Below are positions 8,488 to 17,149 of a stretch of DNA of 64,000 bases, in pieces. The position numbers and the translations under genes were made by a program. Where the stretch lies: positions 2,314,501 to 2,378,500 of the forward strand of contig NZ_JUGU01000001.1 in the NCBI RefSeq assembly GCF_000799465.1, read 5' to 3'. The notes under the pieces are model-generated. The model was not told the origin of the DNA and did no database searches. It saw nothing but the letters and a program-made list of their open reading frames with translations. Within the stretch, counting starts at the first letter, position 1. Every line of letters starts with the position of its first letter. The stretch is from Psychroserpens sp. Hel_I_66. GTDB lineage: Bacteria > Bacteroidota > Bacteroidia > Flavobacteriales > Flavobacteriaceae.

Positions 8488-9040
8488 AACTTGTTTTATT
8501 TATGTCTTTTATCTTTTTCTGAAGCATTTGTCGTGCTTTGAATAATTGCGATTTGGATGTGCCTTGGGAGATATTTAAAATCTCTGCAATTTCATTATGC
8601 TTATAGCCTTCAATCGCGTACATGACAAATACCATTTTATAACCTTCGGGAAGTTCGTCAATAAGCTGCTGAATTTGGGCAACTTCAATTTGCGAGTCTA
8701 CATTATTGTATTGTTCTTGCGTGATTGGCTCATCTTCAACCGAAAATTCTACGTTTTTCTCTTGTCTTAAGAATGAAATCGATTCCCTTACCATTATGCG
8801 TCTTAACCAACCTTCAAAGCTACCTTCGTTTTTAAACTTATTGAGATTTGTAAAGGCTTTGAAGAATCCTTTTAGCATCACAGACTCCGCATTTTGGATA
8901 TCTTTTATATAATAGCGACAAATGCTAAGCATTTTTGGCGCATGAATTTCAAACAAGGTATGCTGAGCATCACGTTTGCCTTTTGCTGCTTTTTTTATGA
9001 GCGTCGTATTATTTTTATGATGTAATTGAATTACTTTCAA
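8474..9040 (-). CDS. ECF-type RNA polymerase sigma factor
   Basis: A 188-residue sigma-70 family protein. Region 2 is HAPKMLSICRYYIKD through FEGWLRRIMVRESISFLRQ (~residues 29-95), and region 4 is LPEGYKMVFVMYAIEGYKHNEIAEILNISQGTSKSQLFKAR (~130-172). A spacer of about 35 residues joins them. It overlaps the membrane protein gene downstream by 14 bases and probably heads a three-gene transcript ending at the terminator at 6434. Sigma factors of this kind recruit RNA polymerase to a small regulon, often including their own operon. The signal is unknown. Confidence 0.93.
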   Translation of the reverse strand: MKVIQLHHKNNTTLIKKAAKGKRDAQHTLFEIHAPKMLSICRYYIKDIQNAESVMLKGFFKAFTNLNKFKNEGSFEGWLRRIMVRESISFLRQEKNVEFSVEDEPITQEQYNNVDSQIEVAQIQQLIDELPEGYKMVFVMYAIEGYKHNEIAEILNISQGTSKSQLFKARQMLQKKIKDINKTSYGTN

Positions 9041-9146
9041 AATAACTTTGGTTTGGTCTTCTATTTATAAAGACGCAATTATTACATAAATGGTTGCCTG
9101 AGATTTGAAATATTTTTTAAGTTATTGAAAATTAGACAGATAATTT

Positions 9147-10124
9147 TTATTTTTTTCTATCAATAACATAATTTACCATTATTTCCAGTGCTGTTTTGTA
9201 TTGGGATTCGGGATATGTATTTAATATGGTTAACGCTTCTGCCTGAAATTCCTTCATTTTATTAATGGCGTAGTCCAAACCGTTATTGGCTTTCACAAAA
9301 GCGATAACTTCTTTTACTCGTTTTTTATCTTTGTTGTGATTCTTAACTGAATTTATAAGCCAAGATTTTTCTTTTTTGGTGCAATTGTTCAGAACGTGAA
9401 TAAGAGGAAGTGTCATTTTCTGTTCTTTTATGTCTATTCCTGTGGGTTTCCCTATGGCTTCATTTCCGTAGTCAAAAAGATCATCCTTAATTTGAAATGC
9501 CATTCCAATAAGCTCTCCAAATTTACGCATAGACTCTACGTGATCTGAATTTGGCTTTACCGAAGCTGCTCCCAAACTACAACATGCAGCGATTAAGGTT
9601 GCAGTTTTTTGTCTAATTATATCGTAATAAACCTCCTCTGTAATATCGAGCTGTCTCGCTTTTTCGATTTGAAGTAACTCCCCTTCGCTCATCTCTCTCA
9701 CTGCTACCGAGATGATTTTGAGCAAATCGAAATCATTATTATCTATTGAAAGTAACAAGCCTTTAGACAGTAAATAATCGCCAATTAGTACTGCGATTTT
9801 ATTTTTCCAAAGTGCATTAATAGAGAAAAAACCACGTCTACGGTTGCTATCGTCAACCACATCATCGTGAACTAAAGTTGCTGTATGAATCAACTCAATT
9901 ACTGAAGCGCCTCTATAGGTTCGTTCACTTACCTGCCCATTATCAACCATTTTTGCCACTAAAAAAACAAACATTGGTCGCATTTGCTTCCCTTTACGGT
10001 TAACAATATAATGTGTAATACGATTTAATAAAGCAACTTTACTTGACATAGAAAGAAGGAACTTTTGCTCGAAAAGCTCCATCTCATATGCGATGGGTTG
10101 TTTTATTTGTTCGGTAATTTTCAA
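9147..10124 (-). CDS. Polyprenyl diphosphate synthase (trans-isoprenyl synthase)
   Basis: A 325-residue enzyme of the trans-prenyltransferase family. The first Asp-rich motif is D87-D-V-V-D91-D followed by SNRRRG. The second is QIKDDLFDYG, with KPTGIDIKEQKMTLPLI after it. These bind the allylic diphosphate through magnesium. By its length and motifs it resembles octaprenyl-type synthases that make the side chain of menaquinone, the usual Bacteroidota quinone, but chain length cannot be fixed from motifs alone. It stands alone on the minus strand, divergent from the T9SS cargo gene. Confidence 0.9.
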   Translation of the reverse strand: MKITEQIKQPIAYEMELFEQKFLLSMSSKVALLNRITHYIVNRKGKQMRPMFVFLVAKMVDNGQVSERTYRGASVIELIHTATLVHDDVVDDSNRRRGFFSINALWKNKIAVLIGDYLLSKGLLLSIDNNDFDLLKIISVAVREMSEGELLQIEKARQLDITEEVYYDIIRQKTATLIAACCSLGAASVKPNSDHVESMRKFGELIGMAFQIKDDLFDYGNEAIGKPTGIDIKEQKMTLPLIHVLNNCTKKEKSWLINSVKNHNKDKKRVKEVIAFVKANNGLDYAINKMKEFQAEALTILNTYPESQYKTALEIMVNYVIDRKK

Positions 10125-10281
10125 GTATTAATAGTTTGTTGAGTTGATATTGCAAAATTACTAATTAACTACTTAAGGTTTTGATTAAGTAACAATAAAT
10201 AGTTAAATCTTATTTTAGGTTTAACGCTCTAGACATTTTTTTTTACCTTTAATTATTAATTAATTTAAAATCCGAACAATT

Positions 10282-11202
10282 ATGAAAAAAATTACTTTAT
10301 TATTTTTAATGTTTTTAGCATTTACCTTTGGTAATGCTCAAGAAACAATCTCTTTTGAAGCGCCAGCATACACTCTTGGAGATATTAATGCTCAAAATGG
10401 TTGGTTTGTTACCGGTTGTGGAGTTGGATGCTTTATATCTAATCAAGTCGTTTCTAGTGAACAATCAACAGATGGAACCGCTTCTCTAAAGATAGCTCCG
10501 GATCCTGCTTTTGGAAATACATTTGGAGCAATATTTGGAGGTTTTTATGATTTTGCTTTACCAATAGATTTTACAGATGCTACCTTTTCATATGATGTGC
10601 GTATCACTCAACAAGATGCGAATAGCTCAGATTTTAGATTTGGTGTCACTGGAGAGGACGCTATGGGTGATTTGTTTTTTACATTCCTCATCGATTTTGA
10701 TTTTGAAGGTAATATCAAAATTGCTGACGCAACAGGAGCTTTTCAAAACGTTGGAACTTGGTCTGTAGATACTTGGTATAATGTTAGAGCTGAAACTACC
10801 GGATCTAATATTGTTTATTTTGTAGACGATGTTCAAGTTGGGACATCTATATTATTAAATGATTTTGATTTTACTGGACTTAGATTTGTACATGATAACT
10901 TTGGTGGAGAAGGGTACTTAGACAATCTTAGAATTAATGATGAAGATTTATCAGTAAGTGAATTTTCAATCAATTCTTTCACTCATTTTTACAACACCGA
11001 AAGCAAGGAATTAAAATTGAATTCTCCACAAAATAATCTGAGTACTTTAGAGATTTACGATGTTCTTGGAAAAAATATCTTTAACCAAAATTTAAATGGT
11101 AATGAAGATTCCGTTGAATTATCACAATTAAAGAATGGTATCTATTTAGCAAGAGTAAGTACGGAAAACGGTATCAAAACTCTAAAGTTTATCAAGAGCT
11201 AA
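10282..11202 (+). CDS. Secreted protein with type IX secretion C-terminal sorting domain
   Basis: A 306-residue protein with a signal peptide (MKKITLLFLMFLAFTFGNAQ, cleavage after NAQ). The middle (~22-215) looks like a beta-sandwich of the concanavalin/LamG type: ISFEAPAYTLGDINAQNGWF, TWYNVRAETTGSNIVYFVDD, GYLDNLRI. The last ~75 residues (LSTLEIYDVLGKNIFNQNLN ... LKNGIYLARVSTENGIKTLKFIKS) are a classic type A T9SS sorting domain, so it should be exported across the outer membrane by the gliding-linked secretion system and anchored or released. Ligand unknown. The gene is monocistronic with a strong terminator. Confidence 0.85.
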   Translation: MKKITLLFLMFLAFTFGNAQETISFEAPAYTLGDINAQNGWFVTGCGVGCFISNQVVSSEQSTDGTASLKIAPDPAFGNTFGAIFGGFYDFALPIDFTDATFSYDVRITQQDANSSDFRFGVTGEDAMGDLFFTFLIDFDFEGNIKIADATGAFQNVGTWSVDTWYNVRAETTGSNIVYFVDDVQVGTSILLNDFDFTGLRFVHDNFGGEGYLDNLRINDEDLSVSEFSINSFTHFYNTESKELKLNSPQNNLSTLEIYDVLGKNIFNQNLNGNEDSVELSQLKNGIYLARVSTENGIKTLKFIKS

Positions 11203-11217
11203 ACACTTTTATTTTAT

Positions 11218-11247
11218 AAAAAAAGCGACCAATTGGTCGCTTTTTTT
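11218..11247. terminator. Bidirectional intrinsic terminator
   Basis: A perfect AAAAGCGACC/GGTCGCTTTT stem with an AATT loop, flanked by A and T runs, lies between the convergent T9SS cargo gene and rlmN. It can terminate on both strands. Confidence 0.9.
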
Positions 11248-12285
11248 ATGTCTTATTTGCCAATTGCCCACAAGCTGCATCAATATCTTTACCTCGTGAA
11301 CGTCTCACCGTAACTGTAATATTGTTAGCCTCTAGCATGCTCACATACATATCGATCGCTTTTGAACTTGCTTGTTGAAATTCGCCATCATCAATTGGGT
11401 TATACTCGATAAGATTGACTTTACTCGGTGCAAATTTGCAGAATGTAATCAAAGCCTCAACATCCTTTTCTATGTCATTGATACCATCCCAAACGACATA
11501 CTCGTAAGTAATTCGGTTTTTGTCTTTTCGTACCAATATTCTAAAGATTCTCTTAGATCTGCCAATGGAAATGTCGCATTAAATGGCATTATCGATGTAC
11601 GAATCTCATCAATTGCAGAGTGCAATGATACCGCAAGCTTAAACTTGACCTCATCATCTGCCATTTTTTTTATCATCTTGGGCACGCCAGAGGTGGAGAC
11701 CACAATTCGCTTTGGCGACATTGCCAAACCATCTGGAGATGTTATTTTATCTATTGCTTTTAAAACGTTATTATAATTCATGAGCGGTTCTCCCATACCC
11801 ATAAATACAATATTGCTCAATGGCCTATTATGGTACAGGCGACTTTCATTGTCTATTGCAACAACTTGATCATAGATTTCATCTGAATTGAGGTTGCGCA
11901 TTCTTTTTAATCTAGAAGTTGCGCAGAATCTACAATCTAAACTACAGCCAACTTGACTTGACACACAGGCAGTAGTTCGGTTTTTTGCTGGAATCAAAAC
12001 AGACTCTACAATTAAGCCATCATGTAATCTTACCGCATTTTTAATCGTACCGTCACTACTTTTTTGCATTTGGTCAACTTTGATATGGTTGATCACAAAA
12101 TTATTTTGAAGCATCTCTCTTGTTTCTTTTGAGATATTGGTCATATCCTCAAAAGAATGAGCACCTTTACCCCACAACCATTCATAGACTTGATTTCCTC
12201 GGAAGGCTTGATCACCTTCTTTGACAAAAAAATCTCTCAATTGCTCTTTGGTTAATGCCCTTACGTCTTTCTTTTTATCTTTCAT
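11246..12285 (-). pseudogene. rlmN: 23S rRNA/tRNA adenine C2-methyltransferase RlmN, apparent one-base frameshift
   Basis: RlmN is a radical SAM enzyme that methylates A2503 of 23S rRNA and A37 of tRNAs. The N-terminal part (12285 down to about 11520) carries the radical SAM cysteines in CSLDCRFC and the GMGEPLMNYNNV motif. The C-terminal part (about 11520 to 11246) is in another frame and carries KVNLIEYNPIDDGEFQQA and the catalytic Cys in AACGQLA. The frames join if one A is added to an A5 run (T5 at 11517-11521 on the plus strand), giving WYEKTKNRITYEY as in homologues. Everything else is intact, so it is either a recent indel or a sequencing error in a homopolymer. The start is ATG at 12283-12285; one four codons upstream is also possible. 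Confidence 0.88.
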
Positions 12286-12358
12286 AACTCTTTGCAAAAG
12301 TAATCAAACCAATTTCTCTGCTTAAGATTTGATCTCAAAGTTTTAAAATTTCCGAAGC

Positions 12359-12388
12359 AAAAAAAAGCCTTATTATTACATAAGGCTT
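12359..12388 (-). terminator. Intrinsic terminator after queA
   Basis: An AAGCCTTA/TAAGGCTT stem with an 8-base loop is followed by eight T on the minus strand, between the queA stop and the rlmN start. It separates queA from rlmN. Confidence 0.8.
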
Positions 12389-12412
12389 CATTTTATTATT
12401 CAATAGCTAAAA

Positions 12413-13462
12413 TTATATGATAAGCATTGCATCTCCATAGGTGTAAAAACGATATTTTTCCTTAACCGCTTCTTCGTAAGCTTTTTTCATAAAATCGTGT
12501 CCTGCAAATGCTGAAACCATCATCAATAAGGTTGATTTTGGAGTATGAAAGTTTGTAATCATACTATTTGCGATACTAAACTCATATGGAGGGAAAATAA
12601 ATTTATTGGTCCATCCACTATATTCATTTAATGTTCCGCTCGACGAGACACAACTTTCTATAGCGCGCATCGCAGTGGTACCAACCGCACAAACGCGTTT
12701 TTTATGAACTTTCGCGTCATTGATGATATCTGTAGCTGGCTTAGTTACAAAAATCTCTTCACTATCCATTTTGTGCTTAGATAAATCTTCAACTTCAACA
12801 GGGTTAAATGTACCTAAACCAACGTGGAGTGTTACTTCTGGTAATTCTACACCCTTAATTTCTAAACGCTTAAGTAAGTGTTTTGAAAAATGTAATCCCG
12901 CTGTTGGAGCTGCAACTGCACCTTCATTTTTAGCAAATATAGTTTGGTAACGCTCTTCATCTTCTGGCTCTACCTCTCTTTGAATATACTTTGGCAAAGG
13001 AGTTTCACCTAGCTCTGTCAATTTTCTTCTAAATTCATGGTAAGACCCATCGTATAAAAAACGTAAAGTTCTACCTCTTGAGGTTGTGTTATCAATAACC
13101 TCTGCTACTAAGGTTTCATCATCACCAAAATATAGTTTATTACCAATTCTAATTTTACGTGCTGGATCTACCAAAACATCCCAAAGACGTTGCTCTTCAT
13201 TCAATTCTCTAAGTAAGAACACTTCAATTCTTGCACCTGTCTTTTCTTTATTACCAAATAAACGTGCTGGAAAAACTTTAGTATTATTTAAAATCATCAC
13301 ATCACCTTCATCAAAATAATCGATAATATCCTTAAATAATTTGTGCTCGATTGTTTGTTTCTCTCTATTGAGAACCATTAAACGCGATTCGTCTCTATTC
13401 TCGGTAGGACGTTCTGCTAACAATTCATCTGGTAGATCAAAACTAAAGTGTGATAATTTCAT
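12413..13462 (-). CDS. queA: S-adenosylmethionine:tRNA ribosyltransferase-isomerase QueA
   Basis: A 349-residue enzyme that transfers and isomerises the ribosyl part of SAM onto 7-deazaguanine in tRNA to make epoxyqueuosine. The start is the ATG at 13460-13462 ([19 protein letters not shown]), the usual N-terminus; an upstream ATG would add nine basic residues. Family blocks present: [62 protein letters not shown] and [18 protein letters not shown]. The frame is intact and the length normal. It is downstream of aroA on the same strand and ends at its own terminator. Confidence 0.97.
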   Translation of the reverse strand: MKLSHFSFDLPDELLAERPTENRDESRLMVLNREKQTIEHKLFKDIIDYFDEGDVMILNNTKVFPARLFGNKEKTGARIEVFLLRELNEEQRLWDVLVDPARKIRIGNKLYFGDDETLVAEVIDNTTSRGRTLRFLYDGSYHEFRRKLTELGETPLPKYIQREVEPEDEERYQTIFAKNEGAVAAPTAGLHFSKHLLKRLEIKGVELPEVTLHVGLGTFNPVEVEDLSKHKMDSEEIFVTKPATDIINDAKVHKKRVCAVGTTAMRAIESCVSSSGTLNEYSGWTNKFIFPPYEFSIANSMITNFHTPKSTLLMMVSAFAGHDFMKKAYEEAVKEKYRFYTYGDAMLII

Positions 13463-13532
13463 GTGTATATTTTTTTTTACAAGGTGCAAATATACAATCT
13501 CAACATAGGGGTTGTCAAGTAAAACGCAGTAT

Positions 13533-14759
13533 TTATTTAGAAAATTTAAAACCTAGGTTTTTTAAATCATCCCAAAACGTAGGATATGATTTAGAAACTA
13601 CCATATAATCCTCAATTTCTAAATTGGTTTTTAAACCCAAAGGTGCAAATGCCATTGCCATTCTATGATCGTTATATGTAGCAATAACAACATTTTCTCT
13701 TAGTTGTGACGCTTTATATAAAGTCAAAGACTCTTCAGTAATGTCAACTTCAGCTCCAAATTTTTGAAGTTCATTTTGAAGTGCGACCAATCTATCGGTT
13801 TCTTTGATTTTTAAAGTATGCAAACCTGTAAGATGGCACTTTATGCCCAATCCCAAACAGGTTACCGCAATAGTTTGAGCAATATCTGGAGAATTATTGA
13901 GCTGAAATTCTACAATTTCAGCTACTTCTTTAGATGTTTTTTTCAATGCTATTGAATTTCCGAAGAAAACCGTTTCTACTCCAAATGATGCATAAATTTC
14001 TGCCAAAACCGAATCGCCTTGTAATGATTCCTTTTTATAAGAGGATAATTCGATTTGAGTGTCCACAGGACTTAAAGCTACAATGCTGTAAAAATAAGAT
14101 GCTGAAGACCAATCTGATTCAACAGTTAATTTCTTGTTTTTTAAACTTTCCTTTTTAGGCTTCACCTCAATAACCTGTTCATTAAAAGTTGTTTCAATTG
14201 CAACTTGACGCAATAAATCAAGCGTCATATTGATATAGGGAACAGATGTCATTTCACCTTCGAGAGTTAAAATCAATCCGTTTTCTAAACGAGAAGCTAT
14301 TAGAATTAATGCGGAAATGTACTGACTACTAACATTGGCATTCAATCTCACATGTTGCCTCGTTAACCTCTTACCCTTAATTTGTATTGGCGGGCAACCA
14401 GCAGTTTCCAAATACGAAATATCTGCACCCAAATCATTCAGCGCATCCACTAAAATTTTAATTGGTCGCTCTTTCATTCTTGCTGAACCCGTGAGCACAA
14501 CTTCCCGACCTTCATTGCTCGCAAAATAGGCTGTTAAAAAACGCATTGCGGTGCCTGCGTGATGAATGTCTATTACTTTTTCTTCGGAAGCTAAAGCCTT
14601 TTGCATCACTTTAGAATCATCGGAATTTGATACATTTTCAATTTCCAGTTCTGGGTAAAGCGCCTTTAACAATAACAATCTATTGGATTCGCTCTTAGAG
14701 CCCGTAATCGTAATTTTTGATTGTTTTACAATACTGGATTTTTCGATTTTAACTGTCAT
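13533..14759 (-). CDS. aroA: 3-phosphoshikimate 1-carboxyvinyltransferase (EPSP synthase)
   Basis: A 408-residue EPSP synthase, the sixth shikimate pathway step, joining PEP to shikimate-3-phosphate. Motifs: [15 protein letters not shown] at the N-terminus, [15 protein letters not shown] (the LPGSKSxSNR and GNAGTAMR-type blocks in the divergent form common in Bacteroidota), [35 protein letters not shown] and [15 protein letters not shown]. Slightly short compared with the 420-450 residues typical elsewhere, as usual in this phylum. It sits below the MazG-like gene in a long same-strand run. It feeds chorismate to the attenuated aromatic operon at 23.8-27.9 kb but is not part of it. Confidence 0.95.
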   Translation of the reverse strand: MTVKIEKSSIVKQSKITITGSKSESNRLLLLKALYPELEIENVSNSDDSKVMQKALASEEKVIDIHHAGTAMRFLTAYFASNEGREVVLTGSARMKERPIKILVDALNDLGADISYLETAGCPPIQIKGKRLTRQHVRLNANVSSQYISALILIASRLENGLILTLEGEMTSVPYINMTLDLLRQVAIETTFNEQVIEVKPKKESLKNKKLTVESDWSSASYFYSIVALSPVDTQIELSSYKKESLQGDSVLAEIYASFGVETVFFGNSIALKKTSKEVAEIVEFQLNNSPDIAQTIAVTCLGLGIKCHLTGLHTLKIKETDRLVALQNELQKFGAEVDITEESLTLYKASQLRENVVIATYNDHRMAMAFAPLGLKTNLEIEDYMVVSKSYPTFWDDLKNLGFKFSK

Positions 14760-14805
14760 AAAAGAAATCTTGCCATTGAGTCAAGCTCTATGGAGAATTG
14801 GAAGT

Positions 14806-15132
14806 TTATTTTAATTTTTCATTATTTTGATGCCTATCGTGATCTCGCTTAGTTTTCAAATCTAGTTTTTTATCAAAGGCACTTTGCAAATCAATACCTG
14901 TTTGATTTGCCAAGCATAAAACTACAAAAACCACATCTGCCAACTCCTCTCCTAAGTCTTTATTTTTATCACTTTCTTTTTCGCTTTGCTCACCGTAACG
15001 TCTTGCAATTATTCGTGCAACTTCACCAACTTCTTCGGTAAGTTGAGCCATATTTGTAAGTTCGTTAAAATATCTTACTCCATGTTCTTTAATCCATTTG
15101 TCTACTTCTAGTTGGGCGTTTTTAATATTCAT
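14806..15132 (-). CDS. MazG-like nucleotide pyrophosphohydrolase
   Basis: A 108-residue all-alpha NTP pyrophosphatase domain. The metal-binding pattern is visible: NMAQLTEEVGEVARIIARR (ExxE-type) and DLGEELADVVFVVLCLANQTGID (ExxD). Proteins of this size hydrolyse nucleoside triphosphates, often non-canonical ones, to monophosphates. Its start is next to the stop of the 670-residue DUF3857 gene (one intervening base), so the two are probably co-transcribed. A functional link to aroA downstream is not evident. Confidence 0.85.
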   Translation of the reverse strand: MNIKNAQLEVDKWIKEHGVRYFNELTNMAQLTEEVGEVARIIARRYGEQSEKESDKNKDLGEELADVVFVVLCLANQTGIDLQSAFDKKLDLKTKRDHDRHQNNEKLK

Positions 15133-15133
15133 A

Positions 15134-17146
15134 TCAAATTCTTTTAAGCACTATTTTTTCACTTTCTTTTTCAATTGCTTGAGCAAAAAAGCTTTTGAAA
15201 AACTTATAATTTTCTGGATTAATAAATGATGTATTTATCTTTAATTCTATAACTAATTGTAAAAACCTTCCGTTTTGATTAATAAGATACTTGAATTCTC
15301 CTTTTTCATTAGCAAAATCCAACGCTTGATTTACTGGCAAGGTCTCTACTTCATAACCTTCGGGCAATATAATATTGACCATATATTTGTCTGACATTGG
15401 ATGCACCAAATCTAACGGGAATTTTCTTTCTTCTTGTTTAAAAGGGTTCTCTTGGGTACTTAGAAACAGTAATGGAGAGAAGTAAAGTTTATCACCAATT
15501 TCTTCTAAAGCATCATCCATTTTATAATCATAGGTGATAATAATTGGTTGTTGTAAATTACCTTTACCATCTACTTCCAGATTAGAAATTAGTAAGTCTC
15601 CTTTATCTTTTTCTAATGTTTTAATATATGTTTCATCACTAGCATCGCCATATTTATCTCTATGTCTTTTAGCGACGTAATCATATTTTTGAGATCGTAC
15701 TTTTCCTTCCGCAGAAAAATCAGGATTTAGTTTTGCATTCAAAACGATGACATCTTTAGATAACTCTCTTGGTGTGAGATCAATCCATGTTGAACTTCCA
15801 CTTTCTCTAATTACTCTACCTTGCCAATTCAAATCACGAACTGGGAGTGTATTGAAGGTTGCGTTCTCATCTGTAGCATCTAACAATGATATAATATCTT
15901 CGTCTTCTATAAAACAAATAACATAATTAAAGCCTTGTCTCGTTGGAAATAATGGAATACCATTACTTTTTGTACTGATTAAAACAGGGTTTGCAGTTAT
16001 GTTTGCATATCTAAGCATAGATACCAGCATTAAATTGATGTCTGCAACATTGCCAACTCCATCCTTATAAGCTTTTCTAACACCTGCATCTGTTGAAAAC
16101 CCGTAATATCCATTCCATTTTACTTTAGATTTTACAAAATTATAAATTGCAAAAGCCTTTTGCCCATTAGTTTCCAAATTACTAATTAACGCATCAATAT
16201 CATTTTCATAATATCCTGATTTATCAAGTTGGTTACCAAAATCATCTGACTCGTAAATAGTTTTGGTCACAGCATCCCAAGAGTTAGAAAGGTTTTTATA
16301 AGGCTCATTAGGGTATTTTATTGCGGTAAGTTCTAGTTCTAATTTTGCTTGGTAGTTTTCTAAATTATCGATAAATGGCTCATCTTTAAGCGCAGGTATA
16401 TCTGTTTCATTAACGTTAATTACTTTTTCATTAATTGAAACTTGAGAAACAGATGTATTTGTTCTTCTATTGAAAACGTTCTTAGAAACATTAGTATTTG
16501 TAAAGGATTCATTTCGTGTTGATGTTGATTCTTCAATAGTTGGTAAATATGAAGTGCGTGGATTCAATACTTTATTGTAAATAAAATACTCTGGAGTTTT
16601 TACCTGTACTTCTAATACATTAATAGGTATCATATATTGAAGATCTATATCATCTATTGCCAAATATGGAGAAGAAATCTCATAAGTAAACTCTACGACA
16701 CAACCTTCTTTAATATTAGGCATTGTAAATGTTTTTGCCTTCCAAAATTTATTAACTTCTTCATCGAAGATACCGTCATTTTTAAGCTTATCATCTTCTA
16801 CTTTACCATCAATTAAATTGTAGGTGTAAGCTTTTAATCTATATAAATCTTCGCTGTCTGCACCAGATTTATTATAAAGTCTTATTTTTTTAGTGGCCCA
16901 ATCAAAACCTTCTTTATTATATATTTTAATACGTTCGTGTATGGTTCTTAATTGAATAAAACCTTCTCCTTTTTGATAATCAAACCTTACAGATTCTCTT
17001 TTGAATAAAACAGCAGCATTTGCAGATGGATCTTTTGGATGAACTTTTTCGGCAAGTTCTGCCTTAGATACTTTACCGAATTTAAAATTTTGAGATTGAA
17101 TGTTAAATGACAGTAAAAGGACTAGTAAGGTAATTGAAATTCTCAT
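15134..17146 (-). CDS. DUF3857 protein with degenerate transglutaminase-like domain
   Basis: A 670-residue protein with a signal peptide (MRISITLLVLLLSFNIQSQ). The N-terminal half is DUF3857 (family features: ERIKIYNKEGFDWA, VVEFTYEISSP). Around residues 340-400 is a transglutaminase-like segment, but where active members have a Cys it reads GVGNVADINLML, and the His block reads FNYVI, so both catalytic residues are missing. The C-terminal third is beta-rich (DUF3858-like). It is probably periplasmic and non-catalytic. It lies 3 bases after a paralogue at 17150 that does keep Cys and His. Function is unknown. Confidence 0.8.
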   Translation of the reverse strand: MRISITLLVLLLSFNIQSQNFKFGKVSKAELAEKVHPKDPSANAAVLFKRESVRFDYQKGEGFIQLRTIHERIKIYNKEGFDWATKKIRLYNKSGADSEDLYRLKAYTYNLIDGKVEDDKLKNDGIFDEEVNKFWKAKTFTMPNIKEGCVVEFTYEISSPYLAIDDIDLQYMIPINVLEVQVKTPEYFIYNKVLNPRTSYLPTIEESTSTRNESFTNTNVSKNVFNRRTNTSVSQVSINEKVINVNETDIPALKDEPFIDNLENYQAKLELELTAIKYPNEPYKNLSNSWDAVTKTIYESDDFGNQLDKSGYYENDIDALISNLETNGQKAFAIYNFVKSKVKWNGYYGFSTDAGVRKAYKDGVGNVADINLMLVSMLRYANITANPVLISTKSNGIPLFPTRQGFNYVICFIEDEDIISLLDATDENATFNTLPVRDLNWQGRVIRESGSSTWIDLTPRELSKDVIVLNAKLNPDFSAEGKVRSQKYDYVAKRHRDKYGDASDETYIKTLEKDKGDLLISNLEVDGKGNLQQPIIITYDYKMDDALEEIGDKLYFSPLLFLSTQENPFKQEERKFPLDLVHPMSDKYMVNIILPEGYEVETLPVNQALDFANEKGEFKYLINQNGRFLQLVIELKINTSFINPENYKFFKSFFAQAIEKESEKIVLKRI

Positions 17147-17149
17147 AAG

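Noticed and set aside
11510..11525. Programmed ribosomal frameshift in rlmN
   Set aside because: The run is short, lacks an obvious slippery heptamer plus stem, and the family is not known to use recoding; an indel is simpler.
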